Source: an uncultured Sphingorhabdus sp.
GTDB taxonomy: Bacteria > Pseudomonadota > Alphaproteobacteria > Sphingomonadales > Sphingomonadaceae
Reading direction: 5' to 3'
Length of the DNA: 64,000 bases
Assembly (NCBI GenBank): GCA_947501885.1
Contig: CANMXN010000001.1
Location: forward strand, 620,001-684,000
The position numbers were made by a program, and so were the translations under genes. Within the stretch, counting starts at the first letter, position 1, and each line of letters starts with the position of its first letter. Below, piece by piece: positions 19,248 through 27,476 of this stretch. A model generated the notes under the pieces. It saw nothing but the letters and a program-made list of their open reading frames with translations, had not been told where the DNA came from and did not search any database.

Positions 19248-19859
19248 TTATTGGTTTCCAACGCTAGCACCATTAGGAATGGTAGGCCATTTAGCATCAG
19301 ACTTTGCTAGATAACCTGGTATATCTTTCAACCATCTTGCTTGAACATTTTTGTTGAAGTTCAAATATAATTTGCCATCAACAACTTTTGATAATTTTGG
19401 ATCACCTGGTGCCAATTTACCATTAGACATGGCCCATGCGCAGTGACCACCATATTGGGGTGCATAATTTGCAGGATTCTTTTCAAACTCCTTCAAATTT
19501 TTCTTGCTAGCAAAGTGATAAGTAGCGCCTGCATATTCAAGCGAATATTCGGCATTGCCTGCTACTGGTGTGCCATCACCTTGGAAATAGCTGACCACAT
19601 CATATCCGCTCACCGCTGGTTTATCACCATCAATACCTTTAAAAACAGGACGATAAGATGCGGTTGCTGCACATGATGGAGCACAGGCACCGCATGATGC
19701 TGCGCAAGCGGAACAAGCGCCACAAGCTGAACACGCACCGCACGCAGAACATGCTTTACAAGCACCACATGGCGCAGCGGATATAGTCGCAGGGGCTGTT
19801 GCGATTGCCAAGCCACCAGCTACTGCCAGCATGGTTGCTAATTTTACTGATTTAGACAT
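19248..19859 (-). CDS. Exported Cys-triplet repeat / YHS-domain fusion protein
   Basis: Product of 203 residues, AGGA seven bases ahead of the ATG. Residues 1 to about 28 form a Sec signal peptide. Residues 31-63 are a cysteine-repeat segment (11 Cys, mostly GAC/SAC triplets). Residues about 70-190 are a YHS domain with VSGYDVVSYF, YHFASKKNLKEFE, NPANYAPQYGGHCAWAMS and LYLNFNKNVQARWLKDIPGY. YHS proteins of this type (called YHS domain (seleno)proteins) carry Cys or selenocysteine in the GG-x-C position; here it is an ordinary Cys codon. YHS domains are linked to soft-metal binding and heavy-metal ATPases. Its partner lipoprotein gene lies 56 bases upstream. Metal handling in the periplasm is inferred. 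Confidence 0.85.
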   Translation of the reverse strand: MSKSVKLATMLAVAGGLAIATAPATISAAPCGACKACSACGACSACGACSACAASCGACAPSCAATASYRPVFKGIDGDKPAVSGYDVVSYFQGDGTPVAGNAEYSLEYAGATYHFASKKNLKEFEKNPANYAPQYGGHCAWAMSNGKLAPGDPKLSKVVDGKLYLNFNKNVQARWLKDIPGYLAKSDAKWPTIPNGASVGNQ

Positions 19860-19915
19860 ATTTTTTCCTAACTAATTCACTAAATTTCAAACAGGGATTA
19901 AAAATTACGACGGTC

Positions 19916-20467
19916 TTAGGCGCCAAATACAGCGTCATCAGGAATTGTCGGCCAAGCAGCTTCTGATTTTTCAATATAACCAGGGATATCGCTTAGCCAA
20001 TCTTTTTGAACCTCTTTGTTGAAGTTCAAATATAATGCGCCATCGACAACTTTTGCCAAAGTGGCATTACCTGGAGCCAGATTTCCTTTAGACATGGCCC
20101 ATGCACAATGCCCACCATATTTAGGAGCAAAAGCTGCTGGATCACCAATGAATTTTTCTTTATTTTCTGCAGATGCAAAATGATACAGAGCATCACCATA
20201 TTGTACGACATGTTCTTCACTGCCAAGAACAGGTGTACCATCATCCGTGAAATAGCTAGTCACATCATAACCTGAGACTGCAACATTGCCGCCTTCTACA
20301 CCCAAAAATACAGGACGCTTTGCAGCTTCAATAACAACTAGCTCATTGCTCTTCTCTTCAGCTACACTGGTTTCTTCTCCACTATTAGCGGTATCTCCAC
20401 CAGTTCCACAAGCTGCCAAACCAAAGATAATGGTCGTTGCTGCAGATGATAATAATGCTCTTTTCAT
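19916..20467 (-). CDS. YHS-domain lipoprotein
   Basis: Product of 183 residues. The N-terminus MKRALLSSAATTIIFGLAAC is a lipoprotein signal with the lipobox Cys at residue 20, followed by an acidic linker rich in Glu/Ser/Thr and a YHS domain (VSGYDVTSYF, YHFASAENKEKF, FAPKYGGHCAWAMSKG, LYLNFNKEVQKDWLSDIPGY). The domain is clearly homologous to that of the next gene, but there is no Cys-repeat segment; the only mature cysteines are the lipidated one and that of GGHC. It should sit on a membrane facing the periplasm. It is the first gene of the presumed operon, with an ECF-like promoter about 64 bases ahead. Confidence 0.85.
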   Translation of the reverse strand: MKRALLSSAATTIIFGLAACGTGGDTANSGEETSVAEEKSNELVVIEAAKRPVFLGVEGGNVAVSGYDVTSYFTDDGTPVLGSEEHVVQYGDALYHFASAENKEKFIGDPAAFAPKYGGHCAWAMSKGNLAPGNATLAKVVDGALYLNFNKEVQKDWLSDIPGYIEKSEAAWPTIPDDAVFGA

Positions 20468-20530
20468 TTAATGTTTTCCTTATGATTCTCAAATTTATAT
20501 GGCTATAAATAAATGGCCTATGAAATAGGT

Positions 20531-20555
20531 TTCGCACCATATAAGATATAGTTAC
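20531..20555 (-). promoter_or_regulatory. ECF-sigma-like promoter, GTAAC-N16-CGAA
   Basis: Read on the minus strand, GTAAC (20555-20551) is followed after exactly 16 bases by CGAA (20534-20531). The two boxes resemble the -35 and -10 elements described for the Caulobacter heavy-metal-stress ECF factor SigF (GTAAC-type -35, CGAA-type -10), with spacing differing by at most one base. It lies in the 147-base gap ahead of the YHS lipoprotein gene. No sigma factor gene is in the window. Confidence 0.5.
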
Positions 20556-20614
20556 ACAAAATTAAGATTTAAAATAGGGTTATATATAAGAATCTGATAT
20601 AAAATATTATTTTT

Positions 20615-21586
20615 TCAATATATGATTATATTAAGCCGCTCTGAGGCTCGGTTATATTCGCTCGTCAACTTATCAACCATTTCAGCGACAGATTGCACAT
20701 CATCAATATTACCAATACCTTGACCGCAACCCCAAATATCTTTCCAAGCTTTAGCATCTGTATTGCCGCCCGACCCAAAATTCATTTTGCTAGGGTCACT
20801 CACAGGTAAATTTTCTGGGTCAAGTCCAGCATTTACAATAGACTCGCGCAGATAATTACCATGCACGCCTGTAAAAAGATTCGAATAAACAATATCTTCC
20901 GCAGCGCCCTTCACTATACCTTGTTTATATCCATCATCTGCACGCGCCTCTTTGGCCGCTATAAATGCACTACCAATATAGGCAAAATCAGCCCCCATTG
21001 CTTGCGCGCTTAATATCGCGGCCCCTGATGCAATAGAACCCGATAGAGCAACGGGGCCATCAAACCATGCTCGAATTTCTTGCATCAGCGCAAAAGGTGA
21101 GGTCACGCCTGCATGGCCACCTGCTCCTGCCGCCACGGGAATTAACCCATCAGCACCTTTTTCAATCGCTTTGTGCGCAAAACGATCATTAATCACATCA
21201 TGCATTGTGATGCCGCCCCATTCATGCGCCGCTTTGTTCAAATCTTCGCGCGCTCCAAGCGAGGTTATTAACATGGGAACCTTCCATTTGGCGCAGGTCA
21301 CCATATCTTCTTCGAGACGATTGTTCGTTCTATGAACTATTTGATTTACAGCATAAGGCGCAGCCGGTTTATCTGGATTATCACGATTATGGGCCGCCAA
21401 TTCCTCAGTTATTTGATGCAGCCACTCATCCAATTGCGATTGCGGCCGAGCATTAAGCGCAGGAAATGAACCAACTATACCTGCTTTACATTGGGCAATC
21501 ACCAATTCAGGCCCTGATATAATGAATAATGGAGACCCAATAACGGGTAAACGAAGATTATCAAATAAGGGAGAAGGCATCGTCAT
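20615..21586 (-). CDS. Nitronate monooxygenase (2-nitropropane dioxygenase family)
   Basis: Product of 323 residues with AGGA seven bases ahead of the ATG. It is an FMN TIM-barrel of the NMO family: PVIGSPLFIISGPELVIAQCKAGIVGSFPALNARP at the N-terminus, GGHAG near residue 155 for FMN and substrate, and ALSGSIASGAAILSAQAMGADFAYIGSAFIAAKEA, which binds the FMN phosphate. It oxidises nitronates such as propionate-3-nitronate. It ends 147 bases ahead of the YHS lipoprotein gene, and the promoter-like element between them suggests separate control. Confidence 0.88.
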   Translation of the reverse strand: MTMPSPLFDNLRLPVIGSPLFIISGPELVIAQCKAGIVGSFPALNARPQSQLDEWLHQITEELAAHNRDNPDKPAAPYAVNQIVHRTNNRLEEDMVTCAKWKVPMLITSLGAREDLNKAAHEWGGITMHDVINDRFAHKAIEKGADGLIPVAAGAGGHAGVTSPFALMQEIRAWFDGPVALSGSIASGAAILSAQAMGADFAYIGSAFIAAKEARADDGYKQGIVKGAAEDIVYSNLFTGVHGNYLRESIVNAGLDPENLPVSDPSKMNFGSGGNTDAKAWKDIWGCGQGIGNIDDVQSVAEMVDKLTSEYNRASERLNIIIY

Positions 21587-21695
21587 AGATATTTCCTAAG
21601 TTTTAATCATATAATTAAAAACTACAAAGACGTTCAGGTCTAAAATGTCAATCCTATATAAGCATCAGATTGCATGATGAAAATGACAGATAATC

Positions 21696-23372
21696 CTACG
21701 CCTTTGCAATGCTGTTAACAGCGCTTAATATTGCACGAATTGAGGCCGTTGCAACATCTTGACTCATACCAACCCCAAATATTCGATCTTGCCCATCAAC
21801 GCTGCATTCAACATAAGCAGCAGCTTTAGCATGGCTTCCAGTTCCAATGGCATGCTCAGAATAATCTACAATATCAATATGAATATCAATCGCTTCGGAC
21901 AATGCGTTGATCATTCCAGAAATAAGACCATTACCGCTACCTTGGATCGCAATCTCTTCCATGCCTTTATTAATGCGCCCTATAAATAACCTTTTACCGC
22001 TCCCATCTTTCACCAATTTTTCTTGGTGCTGCGTTAATCTATAGAGACCGTCAACCGATATGAAATATCGTTTTTGGAAAGCAGTCCAAATATCATCGCT
22101 TGTCAATTCTCGTCCCAATTCATCAGATATAGATTGTACGGTTTGAGAGAAATTGGCTTGTAACCTTTTCGGTAATTTCAGGCCATGGTCTTTTTCCAAT
22201 ACCCAAGCAACACCACCCTTGCCGCTTTGTGAATTAACGCGAATAACCGCTTCATAATCGCGGCCCAAATCCGCTGGATCAATTGGCAAATATGGAACAT
22301 TCCAATATTCATCATTGCGCGCGGTTTGCGCCTCAAAGCCTTTTTTTATGGCATCTTGATGGCTACCAGAAAAAGCCGTGAACACCAAATCACCCGCATA
22401 AGGATGGCGTGGGTGTACTGGTAAATCATTACAATAAGTAACTGTTTCGATAATTTCATCTATGTTAGAAAAATCCAAATTAGGCGTAACCCCTTGTGTA
22501 TAAAGGTTGAGCGCTAATGTTACCAAATCTACATTACCAGTACGCTCTCCATTACCAAACAAACAACCTTCAATCCGATCAGCACCAGCCATAAGGCCTA
22601 GCTCTGCCGCAGCAATACCAGAACCACGATCATTATGGGGATGGAGCGAGATAATTACTTTTTCACGCGCTGAAATATTACTGCACATCCATTCAATTTG
22701 ATCTGCATAAATATTGGGTGTTGATGCCTCAATTGTTGCAGGCAAATTTAATATCAATGGTTTTTGGGTCGTGGGCTGCAACACATCTATCACCGCCTCA
22801 CAGACTTCTAAGCTAAAATCTAATTCAGCGGTTGAAAATGTCTCTGGGGAATATTCAAAATGCCAATCAGTTTGTGGATATTTTTCTGCCTGTTCCGCTA
22901 AAATCTGCGCACCCGTCACAGCAATATTTTTGACCTCGGCACGATCAAGCTTAAACACAATATCACGCCATGCAGGAGAAACAGCATTATAAAGATGTAC
23001 AATTGCTTTTTTAGCACCTGCCATGCTTTCAAAGGTTTTTTCAATCAAATCTCGTCTGGATTGCGTAAGTCCTTGAATGGTAACATCGGTGGGAATTTTA
23101 TCCCCTTCAACAAGCGACCTAACATAGTTGAAGTCTGTACTGCTAGCTGATGGAAAACCAACTTCAATTTCTTTAATTCCAATAGCAACAAGCAAATCAA
23201 AAAAACGCTGCTTCTTGGCGCTATCCATAGGGTCCACAAGCGCTTGATTACCATCACGCAAATCTGTGGAGAGCCATATTGGCGCCTTTGTTATTTGCGT
23301 ATTGGGCCATTGTCTGTCTGGCAAATCCACTCTTGGAAAAGCTTTATATTTATTGCTCGGTATAGGGTTCAT
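21696..23372 (-). CDS. leuA: 2-Isopropylmalate synthase (LeuA type 2)
   Basis: Product of 558 residues, the long type 2 form. The barrel has [15 protein letters not shown], the Mg2+ ligands in [12 protein letters not shown], and [23 protein letters not shown]. The C-terminal regulatory domain starts about residue 430 and is expected to bind leucine. It makes 2-isopropylmalate from 2-oxoisovalerate and acetyl-CoA, the first leucine-specific step. Its Shine-Dalgarno (AGGAT, eight bases ahead of ATG) can pair with the coding part of a candidate leader peptide at 23467-23517. Confidence 0.95.
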   Translation of the reverse strand: MNPIPSNKYKAFPRVDLPDRQWPNTQITKAPIWLSTDLRDGNQALVDPMDSAKKQRFFDLLVAIGIKEIEVGFPSASSTDFNYVRSLVEGDKIPTDVTIQGLTQSRRDLIEKTFESMAGAKKAIVHLYNAVSPAWRDIVFKLDRAEVKNIAVTGAQILAEQAEKYPQTDWHFEYSPETFSTAELDFSLEVCEAVIDVLQPTTQKPLILNLPATIEASTPNIYADQIEWMCSNISAREKVIISLHPHNDRGSGIAAAELGLMAGADRIEGCLFGNGERTGNVDLVTLALNLYTQGVTPNLDFSNIDEIIETVTYCNDLPVHPRHPYAGDLVFTAFSGSHQDAIKKGFEAQTARNDEYWNVPYLPIDPADLGRDYEAVIRVNSQSGKGGVAWVLEKDHGLKLPKRLQANFSQTVQSISDELGRELTSDDIWTAFQKRYFISVDGLYRLTQHQEKLVKDGSGKRLFIGRINKGMEEIAIQGSGNGLISGMINALSEAIDIHIDIVDYSEHAIGTGSHAKAAAYVECSVDGQDRIFGVGMSQDVATASIRAILSAVNSIAKA

Positions 23373-23380
23373 AATATTAT

Positions 23381-23488
23381 CCTGCGATTTAAAGTTATCA
23401 TATCCGAAACTCAGTGGTCGGTTTCAATTTCCCTTAGACAATCATCTCAATGATGATCTTTCATGTCTAAGGGCGCATAAGTCGCAGG
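23381..23488 (-). promoter_or_regulatory. Structured leuA leader RNA, candidate attenuator
   Basis: A 16-base arm (23431-23446) pairs with 23464-23473 (TGTCTAAGGG, 10 bp) and 23452-23457 (GATGAT, 6 bp), leaving a six-base bulge and a five-base loop. In addition, CCTGCGA at 23381-23387, containing the complement of the leuA Shine-Dalgarno, and TCGCAGG at 23482-23488 are exact complements. The latter lies on the Leu11-Arg12 codons of the leader frame. This suggests translation control by ribosome position. Confidence 0.55.
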
Positions 23489-23517
23489 TGGGTAATAATT
23501 TGCGTGTTGAAAACCAT
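23467..23517 (-). CDS. Candidate leuA leader peptide
   Basis: A 16-codon frame, MVFNTQIITHLRLMRP, whose TAG stop falls inside the 5' arm of the leader hairpin (as transcribed). It has two leucine, two isoleucine and one valine codon, and its Leu11-Arg12 codons pair with the leuA ribosome site. AGGGA lies only one or two bases from the ATG, which is tight and lowers confidence that the frame is translated from this codon. Confidence 0.4.
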   Translation of the reverse strand: MVFNTQIITHLRLMRP

Positions 23518-23586
23518 ATCCCTGTATAAAAATAATTATCTATATTCGTCCAGTGAAATAATCAATTTTTCTATAATAATGCAATG

Positions 23587-24090
23587 CTAGGTTGATATCG
23601 CACTCCAAAGCCGATCAACATCATCATCCAAATATGTAAAATTAATATGCCTGCTCATCGGATCACGCTTGTTCAAGATTATTGGGCAAGGGTTAGATAA
23701 TAATGTCCCACGCAGGGTTTTTTGGACTTTATATAAGCGTAAAGCTATATCTCTGGGGTTACTTTTATATCCAATCTTACCGCATGATTGACGTATAGAA
23801 TTTTCTAGTTTGAAAAGGCGCGTCGCAACCAACTCATTATAGCGCGGATGAGGCCCTCGATGCAGCGGCCTCTCGCATTGCGCTGCCAGCCTCTCACTTG
23901 CAGGGAGATATACACCATTGGTTCTAAAGTCGCGCGGATCAAAACCGCCTATTTTAGCATATTCAAATAGTTTTCCAAAAGCTGGTTTGCGAAATATTTG
24001 CACGGGAATTAAATGATGTTTTTGAAAACCTCTTGCCATAGGCCTCGTCAGACTATGTCTATAAAAACCATGAAGAGAATCTGACGTCAT
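23587..24090 (-). CDS. Small AHH/HNH-type nuclease-like protein
   Basis: Product of 167 residues with FQKHHLIPVQIF near residue 22, which resembles the HH core of the AHH family (HNH/EndoVII nuclease fold), and FDPRDFRTNGVYLP, similar to the segment after it. The C-terminal half holds basic helices. AHH domains are often toxin nucleases, but stand-alone chromosomal copies with no immunity gene are frequent in sphingomonads. No signal peptide is seen. Flanking genes give no hint of function. The family call rests on a short motif. Confidence 0.6.
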   Translation of the reverse strand: MTSDSLHGFYRHSLTRPMARGFQKHHLIPVQIFRKPAFGKLFEYAKIGGFDPRDFRTNGVYLPASERLAAQCERPLHRGPHPRYNELVATRLFKLENSIRQSCGKIGYKSNPRDIALRLYKVQKTLRGTLLSNPCPIILNKRDPMSRHINFTYLDDDVDRLWSAIST

Positions 24091-24155
24091 ACCGCCATAT
24101 CACAAAATTACAGCCATATTTGCAAATCAAGTAATGATTATGAATAAGAGTTCTG

Positions 24156-25502
24156 TTATTTTATAGCCATAAAATCAAAGGATATTAAAACAGCATTGGC
24201 TATTTCATCATAACCAGTTTCGCCAATTTTATAATGTAATCGATTAATTGTCACATCGCCCTTTGCATGAGCAGTTGTTTCTTTTTCATCAAGTGTAAAT
24301 ATCACAGTGATCGGGCGAACAATGTTTTTCAAACGCAATTCTCCTTGCATCTCATAACGATTTGCGCCCAGTGCTTTGATAGAGTTAGATGTGAAAGATG
24401 CTTTGGGAAAATTATTAATATCAAAAAAATCCATGCCCATAATGGCACCATTAGCACTAGCATCGGATGTTGTGGCCGATGATATATCAATATCAACCGT
24501 AATTTTTGATTGCTCCAAAGCGCCAGATGCAAAATATATATTTGCATCCCAACGGCTAAAGCTACCCATCACATCATTATCATTCCATTTAACGGTGAAT
24601 GATAATTTCTTTTCTCCAACTATCTTCCACGGAACTGGCTTGCTGTTTTTAATTAACAAGGGTGCCTGTGCCTCAGAGGATGTTTGATCACCCGCATCGG
24701 GTCCATCATTTTCTTCTTCTACGCTCTCTTCTGTTTCTACTTTTCCATCTTTATCGGTATCTATATTACCGTTTAACAGTTGATCATTTATCACGCTATC
24801 CACAACAGATTCAGAAGATAAAGCTGCTGGTTGATTTGGCTTTTTCATATGCCCCTCACCCCAGGTTTGTGCTGCCGCAAATAAGATCAATATTAATACA
24901 ACCAATCCAATTATAGCCGCACTACCAACATTCTTATCTTGTAATTTTGCGATTGGTAACATGCGCAATAAAATAGGTTCACCCTTATAATATTGGTGCC
25001 TCAATGCCCCTGCTATATGCAAAGCAAAAAGTGCAATCCCCACCCATGCAATCATTTCATGTGCCGCCATAGAAGCATCATTTATATTACTTCGTATATC
25101 ACCAGAGATATACTCCAATCCTGGAATATGCGGCCAATATAATATATCAAATAGATAGGTGTCGATGTTAAGACTAGACGTTGAGACCATTAGCCAGCCA
25201 GAAACAGGCGCACCAATCATGAAGGCATAAAGTGCAATATGCGTCATTTTGGCAAGACGCAAAGCCCATATATCATCAATATTTGACAGCGGCGGCGGCT
25301 TTAAGAACCGCAATACCAACCTAGCGATAGACAGTATCAATATTGTAATACCAATAGATTTGTGAAGCTGCGTGATATTAAACAAGCCTTGGCCTATATC
25401 CAATTCCTCCATGCGCCAACCAAGGCCAATTTGAAAAGCCAACGCAAAAGCCAGCCCCCAATGTAAGAGCATGGCATAAATAGAATAGCGCTGATTATCC
25501 AC
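24156..25502 (-). CDS. Cytochrome b561 / YceI-domain fusion protein
   Basis: Product of 448 residues. Residues 1 to about 185 hold four membrane helices of the cytochrome b561 type with candidate heme histidines in MLLHWGLA, QLHKSIGI, AAHEMIAW and FALHIAGALRHQYY. A fifth helix (about 193-212) leads to an acidic Asp/Glu-rich linker (NIDTDKDGKVE). Residues about 280-448 form a YceI-like lipocalin domain (FTVKWNDNDVMGSFSRWDANIYF, GEMQGELRLKNIVRPITV). YceI binds isoprenoid lipids such as polyprenyl quinones, so a quinone-linked redox role at the periplasmic face is plausible but unproven. Confidence 0.85.
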   Translation of the reverse strand: MDNQRYSIYAMLLHWGLAFALAFQIGLGWRMEELDIGQGLFNITQLHKSIGITILILSIARLVLRFLKPPPLSNIDDIWALRLAKMTHIALYAFMIGAPVSGWLMVSTSSLNIDTYLFDILYWPHIPGLEYISGDIRSNINDASMAAHEMIAWVGIALFALHIAGALRHQYYKGEPILLRMLPIAKLQDKNVGSAAIIGLVVLILILFAAAQTWGEGHMKKPNQPAALSSESVVDSVINDQLLNGNIDTDKDGKVETEESVEEENDGPDAGDQTSSEAQAPLLIKNSKPVPWKIVGEKKLSFTVKWNDNDVMGSFSRWDANIYFASGALEQSKITVDIDISSATTSDASANGAIMGMDFFDINNFPKASFTSNSIKALGANRYEMQGELRLKNIVRPITVIFTLDEKETTAHAKGDVTINRLHYKIGETGYDEIANAVLISFDFMAIK

Positions 25503-25588
25503 TATAGGCTCCCACTCTTCGTTTTTTACATGATAAATATATCATCTACCAAATCACTTGAATAGGGCGGCAGACGAGAAAAGAACAA

Positions 25589-26335
25589 TCAAAAGATGCT
25601 ACATGCTTCTGCTAAGTTCGGGTTGTTGACGGTAATTAATATTTTCTCATCAACATCTAAGCCTGTGATCTGCATATCATTTGCATAGGCGCCATTTACT
25701 GCAATATCATGAACTATACGCATGATACGCTTCATAATGTCTGCAATATCAAGATCTTTCTTTAAATAGCAAACTTCTTGTTCGGAAAAATAAGTTAACC
25801 CGCGCGAGCATATTCTATCGTCATCCTTATGGATGAAGTCGATAGTCGATAATATTGGGAAAGCACCACCATTCTCATAATGGTCAATTGTTTCCGCAAA
25901 ATAGCTAGAGTCAGAAATAATTTTTGTTATATTCCAAGCGACTGCCTCAGGCTGTAATGATTTTACCAATTGCTGTGCAAAACGGAAAAAGCTAGCCATA
26001 ATAGCAGGGTTTTTCCTACCATTTTTTACATGCGATCCTAGTGAAATCACCAATGCTGAAGTTAGCTTTTCAACATCAACATTACAGAATATCTGTTTAT
26101 AATCATGGATATTATCATAATCACTATTTAGAGAAATATCCAATTCTATGCCTTCATATTGAACATTCCATGAGGAAATATCTTCAGAAGATGAAATATG
26201 CTTTTTCGTAGTAATTTCTCTATTCTGACGTAAGATTATATCATCATTATCCGCTAATATAGCATGAAAGCTTGATGGTCCAAATTCAGAGAATAACAAC
26301 AATAGTGGTTTTTCATAGTGCACGTCAGCATTCAT
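25589..26335 (-). CDS. Protein of unknown function, possibly DUF4261-like
   Basis: Product of 248 residues without signal peptide or membrane helices, so probably cytoplasmic. I do not recognise it firmly. The C-terminal part (EAVAWNITKIISDSSYF, then SRGLTYFSEQEVCYLKKDLDI) loosely recalls DUF4261 proteins, which have a conserved TRG-x-x-xFG-x-x-E segment. It stands alone between the b561/YceI gene and ccmI, both also on the minus strand. Codon use looks like its neighbours. Confidence 0.6.
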   Translation of the reverse strand: MNADVHYEKPLLLLFSEFGPSSFHAILADNDDIILRQNREITTKKHISSSEDISSWNVQYEGIELDISLNSDYDNIHDYKQIFCNVDVEKLTSALVISLGSHVKNGRKNPAIMASFFRFAQQLVKSLQPEAVAWNITKIISDSSYFAETIDHYENGGAFPILSTIDFIHKDDDRICSRGLTYFSEQEVCYLKKDLDIADIMKRIMRIVHDIAVNGAYANDMQITGLDVDEKILITVNNPNLAEACSIF

Positions 26336-26406
26336 ATAAGGTTCAATTCATATAAGTTCTCATTTTGTTCTTATATGCTATTTGCTGAATAATCAACTCT
26401 TATTGT

Positions 26407-27051
26407 TTATTGCTGGTTTGGCGAAAACGCTTCTTCTCTTAATTGACGCAATGCGCTCAATTGACGTTCTAATACGGGGCGATATTTCGCTTTTGGTGTA
26501 GCATTATTAAGCGCTCTTAACCAATATTCTTCTGTCTCAGCCGCTCTACCTTCAAATAATGCCGCTAACCCTTCAAAATAATCAGGAACAGGCCCTTTAG
26601 GCCATGATTTACGTGAACGATCAAATGCCAATTGCGCAGGTGGTGATAAACGCCCCTCGCTTGCTAACATAAGCTGCACGCCCAAAGCGCCCCATAACTC
26701 AGCATCTTCAGGATATTTGTCCAAGCCATTTTTCAACAATGCAGCGGCTAAGGTATATTTGCCATCTTTTGCGGCACCATCTGATAATATCAAATAACGT
26801 TTAGCCCTACCAAAACTCTGATCCATCTCTTGACGCACTGCAATTAATTCTTTTGCGCTGTCGGCGGATGCTGCAACAGTTTGGGCATAGGATGCAGGAA
26901 CATCAGGCCGCCCTTGATAGGCATAACCTGCAAGGGCCAATGCCCCAATAGAGGCTGGCATAACCCACATATTCCTCGGCAAACGAGCGATCAATATTGT
27001 CACAGCACAAACCAATATGCTCAAAAAGATAACGGCTATCCAGATTGTCAT
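26407..27051 (-). CDS. ccmI: Cytochrome c biogenesis TPR protein CcmI
   Basis: Product of 214 residues, last gene of the ccm cluster. Two N-terminal membrane helices (about residues 3-22 and 30-45) are followed by a periplasmic TPR-like region (LAAALLKNGLDKYPEDAELWGALGVQLML). CcmI holds apocytochrome c for the heme ligation complex CcmFH. It is shorter than the 400-residue CcmI of rhizobia and resembles the compact forms of sphingomonads. The start overlaps the stop of ccmH (ATGA). Confidence 0.82.
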   Translation of the reverse strand: MTIWIAVIFLSILVCAVTILIARLPRNMWVMPASIGALALAGYAYQGRPDVPASYAQTVAASADSAKELIAVRQEMDQSFGRAKRYLILSDGAAKDGKYTLAAALLKNGLDKYPEDAELWGALGVQLMLASEGRLSPPAQLAFDRSRKSWPKGPVPDYFEGLAALFEGRAAETEEYWLRALNNATPKAKYRPVLERQLSALRQLREEAFSPNQQ

Positions 27052-27476
27052 AAATCGCCCTCATTGGTTTTTTCTTTGTTACGAAACAAAGGTAAAACGA
27101 TGAATATAGCCAAGGCAAATACCAACATTGGTCCAACCCATAATAATATCGATAATCCTGAAGATGGTGGTTCAAAGCTGACATAATCGCCATATCGAGC
27201 AATCATCCATTTTTTTATATCATCATTATTTTCGCCATTTTTAACGCGCAATCTTACTTGATGCCGCATCGCCTCAGCAATTGGGGCATCGCTATCTGCA
27301 ATAGACTGGCTTTGGCATTGAATGCAGCGTAATTTCAACATCAACTCATAAGCTTGCTCTTCCATTTCTGGATCTGATAACTGCACATTGGCATAATTAA
27401 CTTTCGTATTACTGTCTTGCGCCTTTACAAGCGGTGAGAGCAATAACGCCAATATGAGCAATCCAAACCTTATCAT
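27048..27476 (-). CDS. ccmH: Cytochrome c biogenesis protein CcmH
   Basis: Product of 142 residues. Signal peptide (MIRFGLLILALLLSPLVKAQ), then the redox motif LRCIQCQSQSIADSDAPIA with the C-x-x-C pair that reduces apocytochrome c, then a membrane helix near residues 105-128. It works with CcmF and CcmG in thio-reduction and heme ligation in the periplasm. Both neighbours overlap it by four bases, so the cluster is translationally coupled. Confidence 0.93.
   Translation of the reverse strand: MIRFGLLILALLLSPLVKAQDSNTKVNYANVQLSDPEMEEQAYELMLKLRCIQCQSQSIADSDAPIAEAMRHQVRLRVKNGENNDDIKKWMIARYGDYVSFEPPSSGLSILLWVGPMLVFALAIFIVLPLFRNKEKTNEGDL

Noticed and set aside
18839-19859. Assignment of the Cys-rich proteins as bufferins modified by a DUF692 (MNIO) enzyme.
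   Set aside because: No DUF692, DUF2063 or DoxX gene is nearby and the repeat lacks the E-G-K-C-G type motif of known bufferins. Only the export and possible ECF control are shared.
19248-20467. Selenocysteine in the YHS domains, as in some YHS (seleno)proteins.
   Set aside because: The GGHC position is an ordinary Cys codon in both genes; no in-frame TGA is present there.
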